From: Pararge aegeria
Lineage: Eukaryota > Arthropoda > Insecta > Lepidoptera > Nymphalidae
Direction: 5' to 3'
Length of the DNA: 64,000 bases
Assembly (NCBI RefSeq): GCF_905163445.1
Contig: NC_053202.1
Location: 4,464,001 to 4,528,000, forward strand
The notes below the pieces were generated by a model that saw only the letters and a program-made list of their open reading frames with translations, had not been told where the DNA came from and searched no databases. The position numbers and the translations under genes were made by a program. Shown here one piece after another: positions 43,001 through 44,205 of this stretch (positions within the stretch are counted from its first letter, which is position 1; every line of letters starts with the position of its first letter).

Positions 43001-44205
43001 GCACAATGCCAAAAAAATCGTACTATAACTTATAAGTGGAGGTCATATATAACTTCTTTTTGGTTTTGACAATGGTGGCAGAGGAGTCATGTGTAAAATA
43101 ATTGCGTGCACATATATTAAAAAGCAAATAGCAATTCAATTCACGTATTACAGACTATATAATACACGTGCCTTAGACTAAATTAAGGTGATGTCACCTT
43201 GTGTTGAAAGCGCCAATCAGTCAAACCAACGTTGGATGTAATACGACAGGTTATATCAAGCAAAGATAGAATGATCACCGTGTTACCGTAGTCCGTTTAC
43301 TTGTTTTACAGAAAGGGAATACCGAAAGTCTCCTCAGTTAGCGGGATTCTCAATTTAAAGGTTTTCCTTCCCAAATGTTGCAGATAGATATATGGAACGG
43401 GACTTTTTAAGGGCTTTACTCTTTGGGGCTCTCTATAATTTATTGTTGAAAACAAGTTGCCTTGAGTATATTCTTATACCCATTACTTCCACTATAATGT
43501 CAAGTTTATTTAATGCAAATTAAATTATGTTGTAACTTGTAAATTTCCAAGTAAAAGTAGTGATTTTTGAGACTTTAGGAGCATATATTTTTGAGAGTTG
43601 GCAGCACTGCCTTATACTTTATGTTGTCCTGGTAGTTTGTCAAAGTAGTCTGTTAATTTTTATACCAGTGTTAAAGCCATTACGCCACGTCACATGTGGC
43701 TTAGGAGAAACGATGGTTAAGAAACGTTGAACCATGTTGATAACAGAAAGATGGTTTTTTTAATTAGCCCTTGACTGGTGGTAAGTGTCGATGCAGTCTT
43801 AGATAATACTCGCAAACCTGTTAGGGGTATACTAAACCCTTACCCCTAATCGGTTACCACGCGACATCGTACCGGTACGCTAAATCACTTGGCATCAGAT
43901 CTTTGTCGGTAGGGTGATAACTAGCCACGGCCAAAGCGTCCCACCAGTCCGGAGTAAATTAAGAAATCATAAATTTCTATATTGTGGGGCTGGCGATCAA
44001 ACCTGGGAGGTCACTTAAAACCACAGCGACTACCGCCAGGGAGGTCGTCAGAAAATTATAATGATGATGATATAAAATTACACAGTGACACATACCTTGA
44101 GGTGAAGAACCAGTAGATTATGGCGGTGAAGATGGCCATCTCCGCGGCACTGCTGGCCACCCGGACATTCTCCACCACCGTCCACACGTTCATCATGGCA
44201 TCCAT
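920..44205 (-). CDS. mino: Mitochondrial-type glycerol-3-phosphate acyltransferase (GPAT1), 14 exons, 3' end missing
   Basis: The enzyme acylates glycerol-3-phosphate with acyl-CoA to give lysophosphatidate, and in animals sits in the outer mitochondrial membrane. The coding sequence is the join of minus-strand exons 44205-44096, 37888-37747, 35589-35476, 14565-14401, 11787-11606, 11151-10915, 9994-9902, 9068-8974, 7136-6901, 5171-4973, 4463-4279, 3636-3489, 3027-2825 and 1080-920. That is 2270 nt, or 756 codons plus 2 nt. Every join keeps phase and every border is GT/AG. Motif I HRSHFD lies at residues 282-287, motif II GAFFIRR near 324-330, motif III FIEGGRTRTGK near 364-374 and motif IV VPVTLNYDR near 401-409. 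Order and spacing match mammalian GPAM along the whole length. The mammalian protein continues about 100-130 residues further, so the stop codon lies left of base 1. The family is secure; the gene name follows Drosophila minotaur and is by analogy. Confidence 0.93.
1115..1600 (+). repeat. Unclassified interspersed repeat with internal minisatellite (copy 1)
   Basis: The element runs from GCAATTGCTACGGGCCCCCC through GACTGACTGACTGG and a CACACTTACACGCA-type array to TTGCTACGGGCCTCGCG. The other copy is inverted at 55555-56150, and the order of landmarks is the same. Confidence 0.7.
1196..1410. repeat. Minisatellite of ACACTTACACGC type
   Basis: Irregular repeats of CACACTTACACG and CACACGCACA fill this stretch. 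It lies inside the unclassified element, in intron 13 of GPAT1. Open frames here are repeat artefacts. Confidence 0.9.
1635..1842. mobile_element. Foldback hAT-type MITE, family M1
   Basis: The termini are CAATGGCGTGC and GCACGCCACTG, flanked by the 8-bp duplication AGTATACT on both sides (1627-1634, 1843-1850). The interior is a long inverted repeat. The 8-bp duplication fits the hAT superfamily. Confidence 0.85.
1857..1945 (+). mobile_element. SINE-B head fragment
   Basis: GACGGTTGATGGGCGCATTG followed by GGTTCGATTCCCAGC is a diverged SINE-B tRNA-like head. The rest of the element is missing. Confidence 0.55.
2465..2612. mobile_element. MITE-like fragment, family M2
   Basis: GGCTAGCATGGCCAGGAGAC, the ATTATCTCCCCTGGAGAAAG stretch and CAACTCTCAGTGG match the inverse of the tandem element at 29793-30362. 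Confidence 0.55.
2614..2797 (-). mobile_element. SINE-A 3' half
   Basis: The minus strand carries the SINE-A body and end (TGGCTAGTTAC region, CGGTGCGATGTCGCGTAGC, CTAACAGG). It begins just downstream of exon 13, within about 30 bp of its donor. Confidence 0.8.
2825..3027 (-). CDS. mino: GPAT1 exon 13
   Basis: The exon encodes residues 636-703: ATALESIVCKQ, then the helical MEAALQLSEILSQEFILCAP block and CTRIEERLQEALDELLAQDV. This matches the mammalian region ending in KFIQYGILTV. The acceptor is CATTACAG and the donor CGG|GTATGC, phase 1 to phase 0. A near-identical partial copy lies at 691-866. Confidence 0.94.
3064..3135 (-). mobile_element. SINE-B 3' fragment
   Basis: ATATACTACGACAATACACA, then CATCGCCATCTAGCCCC, is the inverse of the SINE-B 3' end. 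It lies about 40 bp upstream of the exon 13 acceptor. Confidence 0.8.
3489..3636 (-). CDS. mino: GPAT1 exon 12 (start of second membrane segment)
   Basis: The exon encodes residues 587-635. It ends ALELSYYANALVAHYAAPAI, matching the FELNFYSNGVLHVF segment at the second membrane span of mammalian GPAT1. The acceptor is TATTACAG and the donor GTAG|GTGAGA, phase 0 to phase 1. Confidence 0.94.
3700..3795 (-). mobile_element. SINE-C 3' fragment
   Basis: Minus-strand GTGTGGATTGGGTCCACCAAT and GGAGGAGACCCGT match the 3' region of SINE-C. It lies about 65 bp upstream of the exon 12 acceptor. Confidence 0.65.
3830..3888. repeat. Fragment of repeat family M3
   Basis: GGTTTTCCGCAAAGTAACGT and CTGCTTCTATCCAAT are shared, inverted, with 18138-18170 and 48083-48115. 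Confidence 0.5.
3940..4152 (+). mobile_element. SINE-A copy
   Basis: The copy is diverged but nearly full length: CGGTGAGCGCTGTG head, GGATTCGATTTCCGTC box, then ACCGACAAAGACGTGCCGCT. It lies in intron 11 of GPAT1. Confidence 0.8.
4279..4463 (-). CDS. mino: GPAT1 exon 11 (first membrane segment)
   Basis: The exon encodes residues 525-586. AAQSTALMCTNVVSYVLLTE matches the first transmembrane segment of mammalian GPAT1. The RDLGYMGEDHLVIKRA block is also conserved. The acceptor is TTTACAG and the donor GCT|GTAAGT, phase 1 to phase 0. Confidence 0.93.
4525..4972 (-). repeat. Tandem copies of the 3' half of GPAT1 exon 10 with donor and intron start
   Basis: The landmark AGACAAGATGTCTGCC (plus strand) recurs at 4976, 4836 and 4696, an exact 140-bp period. 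A shorter copy follows near 4598 and a remnant near 4530-4570. Each unit holds about 110 bp of exon 10, its donor and about 30 bp of intron. The second copy has an in-frame TAG. The third keeps an open frame, but its donor reads GC instead of GT. None has the true exon acceptor. Confidence 0.9.
4973..5171 (-). CDS. mino: GPAT1 exon 10
   Basis: The exon encodes residues 459-524, starting ELVTSFQKYNYLKAPIERPL and ending EAIGRHLVY. This is the variable linker between the catalytic domain and the first membrane segment. The acceptor is TTTTACAG and the donor TATG|GTATGT, phase 0 to phase 1. Its last 110 or so bases, with the donor, are tandemly repeated downstream in the intron. This copy is taken as functional because it alone has the acceptor and the upstream half. 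Confidence 0.9.
5178..5575 (-). mobile_element. 5'-truncated LINE tail (CR1/Jockey-like)
   Basis: This is the inverse of the 215-665 element: AAATTTGAAATTTAAAATTT tail, then the GGTGATAACTTCGTTTGCC 3' UTR and the ORF C-terminal region. The tail ends next to the exon 10 acceptor. Confidence 0.78.
5576..6137. other. AT-rich intron sequence
   Basis: This is the middle of GPAT1 intron 9. I see no coding sequence or clear repeat family here. Confidence 0.5.
6138..6345 (+). mobile_element. SINE-B copy with a deleted head
   Basis: GACGGCCGGTTGGCGCAGTG joins directly to GGGGTTCGTTTCCCACAAC, so about 30 bp of the head is missing. The body and the 3' end (TAGATGGCGATGTATG) are present. Confidence 0.85.
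6402..6880 (-). mobile_element. Helitron-like element, family H3, with (TA)n expansion
   Basis: The plus strand starts ACTAGCGGACCCGCGCGACT, the inverse of a Helitron CTAGT end. AATCCTAGCTAGATCGATTT occurs twice, before and after the (TA)n and TTAA blocks at 6515-6720. The related copy is at 41499-41790. Confidence 0.65.
6901..7136 (-). CDS. mino: GPAT1 exon 9 with motif IV
   Basis: The exon encodes residues 380-458: AGILSVIMDAY, then motif IV (LVPVTLNYDRLVDGNF) and the conserved EQLGMPKQMETFWSALRGIW block. It ends IRVDFNQPISLK. The acceptor TTTTACAG is preceded by AAAA and a TGATGA run instead of a clear pyrimidine tract, because a SINE tail ends about ten bases upstream. The donor is AAG|GTAGAC. 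It enters in phase 1 and leaves in phase 0. Confidence 0.96.
7147..7325 (-). mobile_element. SINE-C copy ending at the exon 9 acceptor
   Basis: The minus strand carries AGGCAACCTGCATGCCTGAG, CTTCTCATTCTGGGAGG and a (TGATGA) tail. The tail ends about ten bases before the exon 9 acceptor AG. Confidence 0.85.
7331..7440 (+). mobile_element. SINE-B 5' half
   Basis: GACGGCCGATTGGCGCAGTT head, CCGTCGGTTCGATTCCC box and TTTGTGTGATGAACATGAAT. The 3' half is replaced by a Helitron fragment. Confidence 0.85.
7455..7672 (+). mobile_element. Helitron 3' portion, family H1 (Lep1-like)
   Basis: The GAACTCCTCAGCGGACAGCA interior is followed by GACGAAGTCAGTCGCAACAG and CTAGT. These are the hallmarks of the family whose fullest copy is 56290-56720. 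Confidence 0.8.
7680..8970. other. AT-rich intron sequence
   Basis: This is the remainder of GPAT1 intron 8. I see no exon, RNA gene or clear repeat here. Confidence 0.5.
8974..9068 (-). CDS. mino: GPAT1 exon 8 with motif III (FIEGGRTRTGK)
   Basis: This 95-nt exon encodes residues 349-379. FFIEGGRTRTGK is acyltransferase motif III, whose Glu and Arg residues contact the glycerol-3-phosphate phosphate. The acceptor is TTGCAG in phase 2 and the donor AAAAG|GTAAGG leaves phase 1. Confidence 0.95.
9305..9495 (-). mobile_element. RTE-type LINE ORF fragment
   Basis: Minus-strand translation gives YWAGHVARRTDGR and PKMLVWRSRTGKRSVGGPRR, the usual C-terminal region of RTE-like polyproteins. Confidence 0.75.
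9498..9690 (-). mobile_element. SINE-B 3' part
   Basis: ATACACACATCGCCATCTAG, AGTAAGCGTAGCTTGTG and the inverse of the CAGTGTCTGGGTGTTT segment are present. It sits between two RTE fragments. Confidence 0.85.
9692..9850 (-). mobile_element. RTE-type LINE C-terminus with TGATGA tail
   Basis: Minus-strand translation gives TRWTDDIKRVAGSRWIQAAQ and then KTYVQQWTSIG with a stop, followed by (TGATGA)n. This is the typical end of an RTE ORF in Lepidoptera. Confidence 0.85.
9902..9994 (-). CDS. mino: GPAT1 exon 7 with motif II (GAFFIRR)
   Basis: This 93-nt exon encodes residues 318-347, GWFLRGCGAFFIRRRVDG onward. GAFFIRR is acyltransferase motif II, which takes part in binding glycerol-3-phosphate. 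The acceptor is GTTGCAG and the donor CTTAG|GTAAAT, phase 2 on both sides. A RTE-type LINE fragment lies about 50 bp downstream in the following intron. Confidence 0.94.
   Translation of the reverse strand: MVLAWLRRFLHQAQSRRLRISWRSNLQICS
9995..10914. repeat. Intron 6 with an internal direct repeat
   Basis: AGTTTCTTGTTCC and CCTGCTGAACTTATT-like stretches occur near 10095-10140 and again near 10618-10665. The segment 10744-10800 (ATGTTTTTATGAGGGACC, TGTAAATGCTAATCAAATAA) resembles 15790-15850. This is probably repeat debris; I do not believe in an 80-codon frame at 10560-10802. Confidence 0.45.
10915..11151 (-). CDS. mino: GPAT1 exon 6 with acyltransferase motif I (HRSHFD)
   Basis: The exon completes codon 238 and encodes residues 239-316. 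It carries the catalytic HX4D motif, here PLHRSHFDYI, with His282 and Asp287. In this superfamily that pair activates the glycerol-3-phosphate hydroxyl for attack on acyl-CoA. PLVAAGDNMRIPFFG follows, as in other animal GPAT1 proteins. The acceptor is TTCTAG and the donor TTTGG|GTAAGT, with phase 2 on both sides. The exon is noticeably GC-rich compared with its introns. Confidence 0.96.
11195..11605 (-). repeat. Degenerate tandem copies of the 3' end of GPAT1 exon 5 and adjoining intron
   Basis: The landmark GAGAYGCTGCT recurs near 11207, 11366 and 11525, about 159 bp apart. Degenerate versions of the exon 5 end lie near 11283-11330 (CATGGGCATGGCCGACGAT) and, with a deletion, near 11455-11485. 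They are more diverged than the exon 10 copies and have no usable reading frame. Confidence 0.72.
11606..11787 (-). CDS. mino: GPAT1 exon 5
   Basis: The exon encodes residues 178-237 and two bases of codon 238. It starts VVKDERFQRAIQ and ends MSTHVLR, matching the long helical region before motif I in mammalian GPAM. The acceptor is TTCTAG in phase 0 and the donor AAG|GTAACT leaves phase 2. Degenerate copies of its 3' end and donor lie just downstream in the intron (separate entry). Confidence 0.9.
11790..12990. other. AT-rich intron 4 sequence
   Basis: I see no confident feature here. A 75-codon open frame at 12767-12994 has no recognisable similarity or gene context. A TAAATAAATAAA run lies at 12565-12590. 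Confidence 0.5.
13015..13225. repeat. Interspersed repeat family R4
   Basis: GTAAATGGTAGTAGTAGCAC, CGTTATATTCCCTTAGTCGC and CTCGTACGAC define this family. Relatives lie at 18408-18560, 40545-40640, 46060-46325 and 61185-61325. It is probably derived from a LINE but I cannot assign it. Confidence 0.65.
13380..13545. repeat. Interspersed repeat family R5
   Basis: CTTTCTATACCATACAAATT, GTTAACTTTAACGCGTTCG and AAATCTCACGC define this family. Relatives lie at 23690-23810, 37605-37705, 40795-41110 and 51895-52095. Confidence 0.6.
14020..14060. repeat. (GT)n microsatellite
   Basis: An uninterrupted GTGTGTGTG run is followed by AAGTGTGTGTTAGTGTGTG. Confidence 0.95.
14080..14325 (-). mobile_element. 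SINE-B, nearly complete
   Basis: The minus strand carries the head (CGATTGGCGCAGTGGGCAGC), the GGTTCGATTCCCACAACTGG box and a 3' end in TTATTATTTATT. It lies downstream of GPAT1 exon 4, in intron 4. Confidence 0.92.
14401..14565 (-). CDS. mino: GPAT1 exon 4
   Basis: The exon encodes residues 123-177. The segment NGGVVARYLCDLAHCIHLVK lines up with the GWLARRLSYILF region of mammalian GPAM at the right spacing after the Cys block. The acceptor is TTGCAG and the donor AGT|GTAAGT, both phase 0. The nearest downstream repeat is a complete SINE-B, ending about 75 bp below the exon end. Confidence 0.88.
14920..15123. mobile_element. Foldback hAT-type MITE, family M1
   Basis: The termini are CAGTGGCGTGCATAGAGGG and CCCTCTATGCACGCCACTG. 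A perfect 8-bp duplication GTCGCAAG flanks it (14912-14919, 15124-15131). The two arms pair over most of their length. Confidence 0.93.
15245..15478 (+). mobile_element. M1-like fragment joined to SINE-A 3' part
   Basis: CAGTGGCGTAGGGTTTTCG begins an M1-like half element. From about 15325, ACCCTACCGACAAAGATG and CCCCTAACAGGTTAGCCCG belong to SINE-A. Confidence 0.55.
15485..16435. other. Intron 3 sequence without clear features
   Basis: The stretch is AT-rich. Short fragments such as 15790-15850 recur elsewhere in the window, and nothing codes for a recognisable protein. Confidence 0.45.
16440..16610 (+). mobile_element. SINE-C fragment
   Basis: TATATGTGCGTTTTAAATAA, GGAAACCTGTATGCCCAGA and GTGAAGTCTACCAATCC match the SINE-C body. 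Confidence 0.7.
16740..17510. other. CpG-richer block then AT-rich intron
   Basis: Positions 16740-16960 are GC-rich (CGCGCGAGTCACGCCACC) without a coding frame; CATGTTTACTATGCCACG recurs near 19584. The rest is AT-rich and featureless. Confidence 0.4.
17515..17790 (-). mobile_element. SINE-C, nearly complete
   Basis: CTCCTCTCAGAATGGG at the 3' end, the inverse of TTATGTGCGTTTTAAGCAG, and a head box GGACCGAGTTCGATCCCCAG-like sequence on the minus strand. Confidence 0.82.
17945..18130 (+). repeat. Interspersed repeat family R6
   Basis: TAGCTCGTCCGGGGAAGTAC, TTGTTGCAATGCTGTGTTCC and AGGGCGTGGTT define this family. Relatives occur near 18785, 34400, 38690 and, inverted, 56145. Confidence 0.6.
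18135..18375. mobile_element. Repeat family M3 copy
   Basis: GCAGGCGTTACTTTGCGGAA, TACTCCGCGAACAGCAGGA and GTATGGTGTAATTTATAATT are shared with 48080-48235. The inverted CTGCTTTTCGCGAAGTATAG at the far end suggests a foldback MITE. Confidence 0.6.
18408..18560. repeat. Repeat family R4 copy
   Basis: GCAGTAGATGGTAGCACC, TTCCTTTAGTCGCCTTGTAT and GACACCCGCGGGAAGAG match the family seen at 13015-13225. Confidence 0.6.
18610..18785 (+). mobile_element. SINE-A 3' portion
   Basis: ACCGACAAAGACGTGCCGCT through GAGATTGCAGTCAAGGGC to an oligo-A end. Confidence 0.82.
18860..20310. other. Intron 3 sequence without clear features
   Basis: This is mainly AT-rich sequence. A 110-codon minus-strand frame at 19234-19566 resembles no family I know and has no gene context. 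Confidence 0.4.
20315..20545 (+). mobile_element. SINE-C, diverged
   Basis: GTTGATAGCCTCGTGGTTAG head, GAACTGAGTTCGATCTCCGG box and CGGCCTAAACCCTC end. Confidence 0.75.
20675..22081 (-). mobile_element. Non-autonomous hAT element, copy 1
   Basis: The inverted termini TAGTGTTGCCCAAAT and ATTTGGGCAACACTA match perfectly over 15 bp. Both ends carry arrays of CTTGGTCTTG words. The interior keeps only a fragment of the transposase C-terminal dimerisation domain. No 8-bp target duplication is visible here. The near-identical copy 2 lies inverted at 52290-53695. Strand is arbitrary and set opposite to copy 2; the transposase fragment reads on the plus strand. Confidence 0.92.
21288..21503 (+). pseudogene. 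hAT transposase C-terminal fragment
   Basis: The 71-codon frame contains YPILSKMARDFLSIPATSVP and AERLFSKASLVIRKHRNRLS, the hAT dimerisation signature. The catalytic DDE core is absent, so it cannot act as a transposase. An identical frame lies at 52867-53082 on the minus strand. Confidence 0.9.
22370..22624. other. Unrecognised segment with (ATG)n run
   Basis: GATGATGATGATGATGATGG at 22507 and GC-rich flanks (CCGTCGGATGTCTTCG). An 84-codon minus-strand frame crosses the run. I do not recognise it, and it is probably repeat-derived. Confidence 0.35.
22648..23114 (+). mobile_element. Helitron, family H1 (Lep1-like)
   Basis: The 5' end is TCCTACTAATATTATAAATG with GTTACGCTTTCACGC; the 3' end is GACGAAGTCGCGGGCAACAG followed by TTAGT. 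It has no coding capacity. Confidence 0.88.
23605..23695 (-). mobile_element. SINE-A fragment
   Basis: GTAACTAGCCACGACAAAAG and CCTCCCACCAGACCAGATC, inverse of the SINE-A middle. Confidence 0.7.
23690..23810. repeat. Repeat family R5 copy
   Basis: TAGCGCTTTACAATTCCATA and CAAATCGTAGTTAAGTTACA, as at 13380-13545. Confidence 0.6.
24060..24460 (+). mobile_element. Helitron, family H1
   Basis: The 5' CCCTACTAATATTATAAGTG and the interior GACAGAACTCCTCAGCGGAC are present. The 3' end is shortened to CGCGCGGGCAACAGCTT. Confidence 0.82.
24880..24950 (+). mobile_element. LINE 3' tail
   Basis: CGCCTACTTGAAATAAATGA then ATTTTGAATTTTT is the terminal segment of the LINE family seen in full at 33650-33975. 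Confidence 0.65.
25605..25975 (-). mobile_element. Helitron, family H1, 3' end missing
   Basis: This is an inverse copy: GGAGTTCTGTCCTCTATCTC interior, and AATATTAGTAGGGAAG at the right as the 5' end. Confidence 0.8.
25985..26510. other. Intron 3 sequence without clear features
   Basis: No coding frame or repeat family was recognised in this stretch. Confidence 0.4.
26515..26724 (+). mobile_element. LINE tail next to a Helitron 3' end
   Basis: The LINE ORF end (LPKFKQYIKTHLTNR frame) is internally deleted into GAAATCTGCCTTCCGAACCG and an AATAAATGAATTTTTAATTT tail. GAACGCGGGCAACAGCTAGT follows at 26705. Confidence 0.65.
26776..26911. mobile_element. hAT-type MITE, M1 relative
   Basis: The termini are CAGTGGCGTGCACT and AGTGCACGCCAGTG, with a perfect 8-bp duplication ATTGTACC on both sides. 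The interior differs from 14920-15123 but resembles 54776-54918. Confidence 0.9.
27053..27275 (+). mobile_element. SINE-A, nearly complete
   Basis: TTGACGAACTCCTTGGCGCA head, GTCCCGGATCCGATTTCCGG box, and ACGTGCCGCTAAGCG body. Confidence 0.85.
27280..27860. other. AT-rich intron 3 sequence
   Basis: I see nothing I can name here. Confidence 0.4.
27865..27925. repeat. (GT)n microsatellite
   Basis: GGTGTGTGTGTGTGTGTG followed by degenerate GTGTGGGTGTGTGTTTGGGT. Confidence 0.95.
28465..28665 (+). mobile_element. SINE-C body
   Basis: GCCGAGTTCGAATCCCAGCA, TTATGTGCGTTTTAAGCAAT and GGAGTCCACCAATCCGCAAT. The left side looks like a short inverted 3' fragment of the same family. Confidence 0.82.
28688..29045. 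mobile_element. Two facing SINE-B fragments around a Helitron 5' end
   Basis: SINE-B 3' parts lie at 28688-28800 (minus) and 28940-29045 (plus). Between them TATATAAAAGAGAAAGTGTG and CTCCGAAACGGCTGGACCG resemble a Helitron 5' end. Confidence 0.65.
29268..29525 (+). mobile_element. SINE-B, complete
   Basis: CGGCCGATTGGCGCAGTGGG through GGCGATGTGTGTATTGTCGT to a (TTTA)n tail. Confidence 0.95.
29793..30362. mobile_element. MITE-like tandem dimer, family M2
   Basis: AATTATATCCCCCGATTATA, GCACGGGAACATGGAATAGG and TGCCAGTGCTCTGAGA each occur twice, about 300 bp apart. The outer ends CAGCAGGGCTAGCACGGG and GCTAGCCGTGCTG are inverted repeats. Confidence 0.72.
30375..30652 (-). mobile_element. SINE-A copy
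   Basis: GCTAACCTGTTAGTG end, CCTTTGTCGGTAAAAGAAGC middle and the inverse of the GGTCCCAGGTTCTATCACCG box. Confidence 0.82.
30898..31045. mobile_element. Foldback MITE carrying SINE-A-like ends
   Basis: The left arm CCCAAACATACAAAGCTGAG with TTGCAGTCAA pairs with a right arm TTGACTGCAATCTCACCTTT with GTATGTTTGGG, around a TTTTTTTTGTCCC stem. Confidence 0.7.
31115..31215 (-). mobile_element. Possible SINE-A middle fragment
   Basis: GGTAACTAGCCTCCCATTAG with ACCAGACCATCGAAAATTG resembles the inverse SINE-A middle, weakly. Confidence 0.4.
31337..31600 (+). mobile_element. SINE-B, complete
   Basis: ACGGCTGATTGGCGCAGTTT head to GTCGTAGTATATTTATTTAG end. Confidence 0.94.
31608..31897 (-). mobile_element. 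SINE-A, complete
   Basis: TGGTGGTAAGTGATGATGCA at the 3' side and GCGCTCACCGTTGCGCCAAG with GTCGTC at the head. Confidence 0.92.
32148..32382 (-). mobile_element. SINE-B, head truncated
   Basis: ATATATACTACGACAATACA to CAGTAAGCAGGGTCACTGCC. The first 20 or so bases of the head are replaced by RTE sequence. Confidence 0.92.
32385..32545 (-). mobile_element. RTE-type LINE C-terminus
   Basis: Minus-strand translation gives TRWTDDIRRFAG and KTYVQQWTSIG with a stop, as at 9692-9850, with a TGATGA end. Confidence 0.85.
32560..33345. other. Intron 3 sequence, probable old repeat
   Basis: GCCATTTTGTGACGGCGACC and ATCTTGGACCGATTTTCATC suggest a transposon-derived stretch, but I cannot assign it. 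Confidence 0.4.
33350..33480 (+). mobile_element. SINE-C 5' half
   Basis: GTGTTCGAACCCCGGCATGC box and ACTTGCTTCAGCGGTGAAGG body. Confidence 0.72.
33589..34044. mobile_element. hAT-type element split by a LINE
   Basis: The inverted termini TATGGAGGGTAGAGGTAAGG and CCTTACCTCTACCCTCCATA match perfectly, with an 8-bp duplication CATGCAAC on both sides (33581-33588, 34045-34052). Most of the interior is a later LINE insertion. Confidence 0.88.
33650..33975 (+). mobile_element. 5'-truncated LINE nested in the hAT-type element
   Basis: The ORF end reads RGYYTIDEFLNDKVAW. The 3' UTR is GGTAGAATCTGCCTTCCGAA and the tail GAATTTTGAATTTTGAATTT. Confidence 0.85.
34400..34490 (+). repeat. Repeat family R6 fragment
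   Basis: GAGTTCGTCTGGAGAAGTTA and TTGTTGCAATGCTGTGTTCC. Confidence 0.55.
34745..34810 (-). mobile_element. SINE-B 3' fragment
   Basis: ATAAATATACTACGACAATA, CATCTTGCCCCAAAGTAAG. Confidence 0.75.
35140..35455 (+). mobile_element. SINE-C, complete
   Basis: AAGCGGTGATAGCCTACTGG head, GCCGAGTTCGAAACCCACCA box, GGGTTGATATGATGATGATG tail. The tail ends about 20 bp below GPAT1 exon 3. Confidence 0.93.
35476..35589 (-). CDS. mino: GPAT1 exon 3 (Cys-x-x-Cys region)
   Basis: The exon encodes residues 85-122: a Pro-rich linker followed by CSRCAPLSR. This matches the short Cys-x-x-Cys block found before the acyltransferase domain in mammalian GPAM. The acceptor is AACAG and the donor AAGG|GTGAGC, both phase 0. 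It has no long open frame of its own and was found by looking for the missing piece between exons 2 and 4. A 20.9 kb intron follows. Confidence 0.85.
35700..35840 (+). mobile_element. SINE-C fragment
   Basis: CACTTGCTTTAACCGCGAAG and AACCTGCATGCCTGAGAGTT. Confidence 0.78.
36020..36140 (-). mobile_element. SINE-B 3' fragment
   Basis: CACACGTCGCCATCTAGTCC and AAGCGTAGCTTGTGTTATGG. Confidence 0.82.
36150..36857 (+). mobile_element. Helitron, family H2, with nested SINE-B
   Basis: The 5' end carries ATATAAATAAAAGGCAAATG and GACTGACTGACTG. The 3' end is GAACGCGGGCAACAGCTGGT. An inverted SINE-B head lies inside at 36550-36655. Confidence 0.75.
36860..37235. other. Intron 2/1 region flank without clear features
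   Basis: This is intron 2 to intron 1 background between exon 3 and exon 2. Short frames at 36991-37230 are not recognisable proteins. Confidence 0.35.
37240..37265. repeat. (GT)n microsatellite
   Basis: GTGTTTGTGTGTGTGTGTGTG-type run within intron 2. Confidence 0.95.
37605..37705. repeat. Repeat family R5 copy
   Basis: AGATGGCGCTCCGATACCAT and ACAAATCGTAGATAACTCTC. It ends about 40 bp from GPAT1 exon 2. Confidence 0.62.
37747..37888 (-). CDS. mino: GPAT1 exon 2
   Basis: The exon completes codon 37 and encodes residues 38-84, an Arg-rich, probably helical segment (AVRARRRHNADVYAKLDAE). The acceptor is TTCCAG and the donor ACG|GTGAGT. It enters in phase 2 and leaves in phase 0, fitting exons 1 and 3 exactly. 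The segment precedes the Cys-containing region that is conserved in animal GPAT1. It was placed by phase and reading order rather than by strong similarity. Confidence 0.8.
38025..38225 (-). mobile_element. SINE-C copy
   Basis: GGGTCTCCTCTCAGAGTGAG, CAGGCATGCAGGTTTCCTCA and AGCGCACATAACTCAGGAAA. Confidence 0.85.
38690..38815 (+). repeat. Repeat family R6 copy
   Basis: AGAGCTCGTCCGGGGAAGTT, CATTGTTGCAATGCTGTGTT and AAGGGCGTGGTTGCCGGTGT. Confidence 0.6.
39525..39665. other. CpG-dense block in intron 1
   Basis: GGCGTTACCTCGCTCTGAGG and CGAGAGCGCGGAACGAGCGA stand out against AT-rich flanks. No coding frame is recognised. It could be a transposon piece or an internal promoter. Confidence 0.35.
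39925..40050 (-). mobile_element. Helitron H1 5' end
   Basis: CATGAAGATCGGTTCAGTAG, GCGTGAAAGCGTAACAAACA and TTATAATATTAGTAGGG, inverse of the H1 start. Confidence 0.8.
40298..40526. mobile_element. Foldback hAT-type MITE, family M1
   Basis: CAGTGGCGTGCATAGAGGG and CTCTATGCACGCCACTG termini. The flanking 8-mers are CCACCACA and CCACCACC, one mismatch. Confidence 0.88.
40545..40640. repeat. Repeat family R4 copy
   Basis: CGGGTGTCGTACGAGGCGAC and GTACTACTACTATCTACTGC, inverse of 13015-13225. Confidence 0.62.
40795..41110. repeat. Repeat family R5 copies
   Basis: AGATGGCGCTCTTTCGACAC near 40830 and ACAATACAAATCATAGTCAA near 41050. Confidence 0.55.
41265..41385 (+). mobile_element. SINE-C 3' fragment
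   Basis: GTATGCCTGAGTGCTCTCGA, TGGCGGACTGCGGGCTAAGC and ACCGGTAATGGGTTC. Confidence 0.75.
41499..41790 (-). mobile_element. Helitron-like element, family H3, with (TA)n expansion
   Basis: ACTAGCTGACCCGTGCAACT at the left is the inverse Helitron end. The segment AATCCTAGCTAGACCGATTA and a (TA)n block at 41665-41745 match 6402-6880. Confidence 0.7.
41945..42010 (+). mobile_element. LINE 3' end fragment
   Basis: CTTTGTCCAGCAGTGGATGT then ATGATGATGAGAACGATGAT. Confidence 0.6.
42188..42239. repeat. Short near-perfect hairpin
   Basis: The 24-base arms (TAAAATCGCCATAAAATATG side and its inverse) pair with a single mismatch around a TGGC loop. It lies in intron 1 of GPAT1. Confidence 0.9.
42250..43750. 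other. Intron 1 sequence without clear features
   Basis: Two weak LINE-end-like phrases (GTCTTTATTCCAGCAGTGGA near 42412) and a diffuse inverted repeat between about 42480 and 42960. I see no exon. Confidence 0.4.
43755..44050 (-). mobile_element. SINE-A, complete, just below exon 1
   Basis: TAGCCCTTGACTGGTGGTAA at the 3' side and the GACGACCTCCCTGGCGG head. The head ends about 46 bp from the exon 1 donor. Confidence 0.9.
44096..44205 (-). CDS. mino: GPAT1 exon 1 (start codon; hydrophobic N-terminus)
   Basis: The exon encodes residues 1-36 and two bases of codon 37. The start is the ATG at 44205, with G at +4 and another Met-Met pair four codons later. The same frame stays open upstream to 44295, but only by way of a GTG, so the ATG is preferred. 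A hydrophobic stretch (AIFTAIIYWFF) near residues 25-35 could be a membrane anchor. The donor AAG|GTATGT is good and leaves phase 2. The 5' UTR should lie just upstream. This end is the least conserved part of the family, so the start is less certain than the later exons. Confidence 0.78.
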
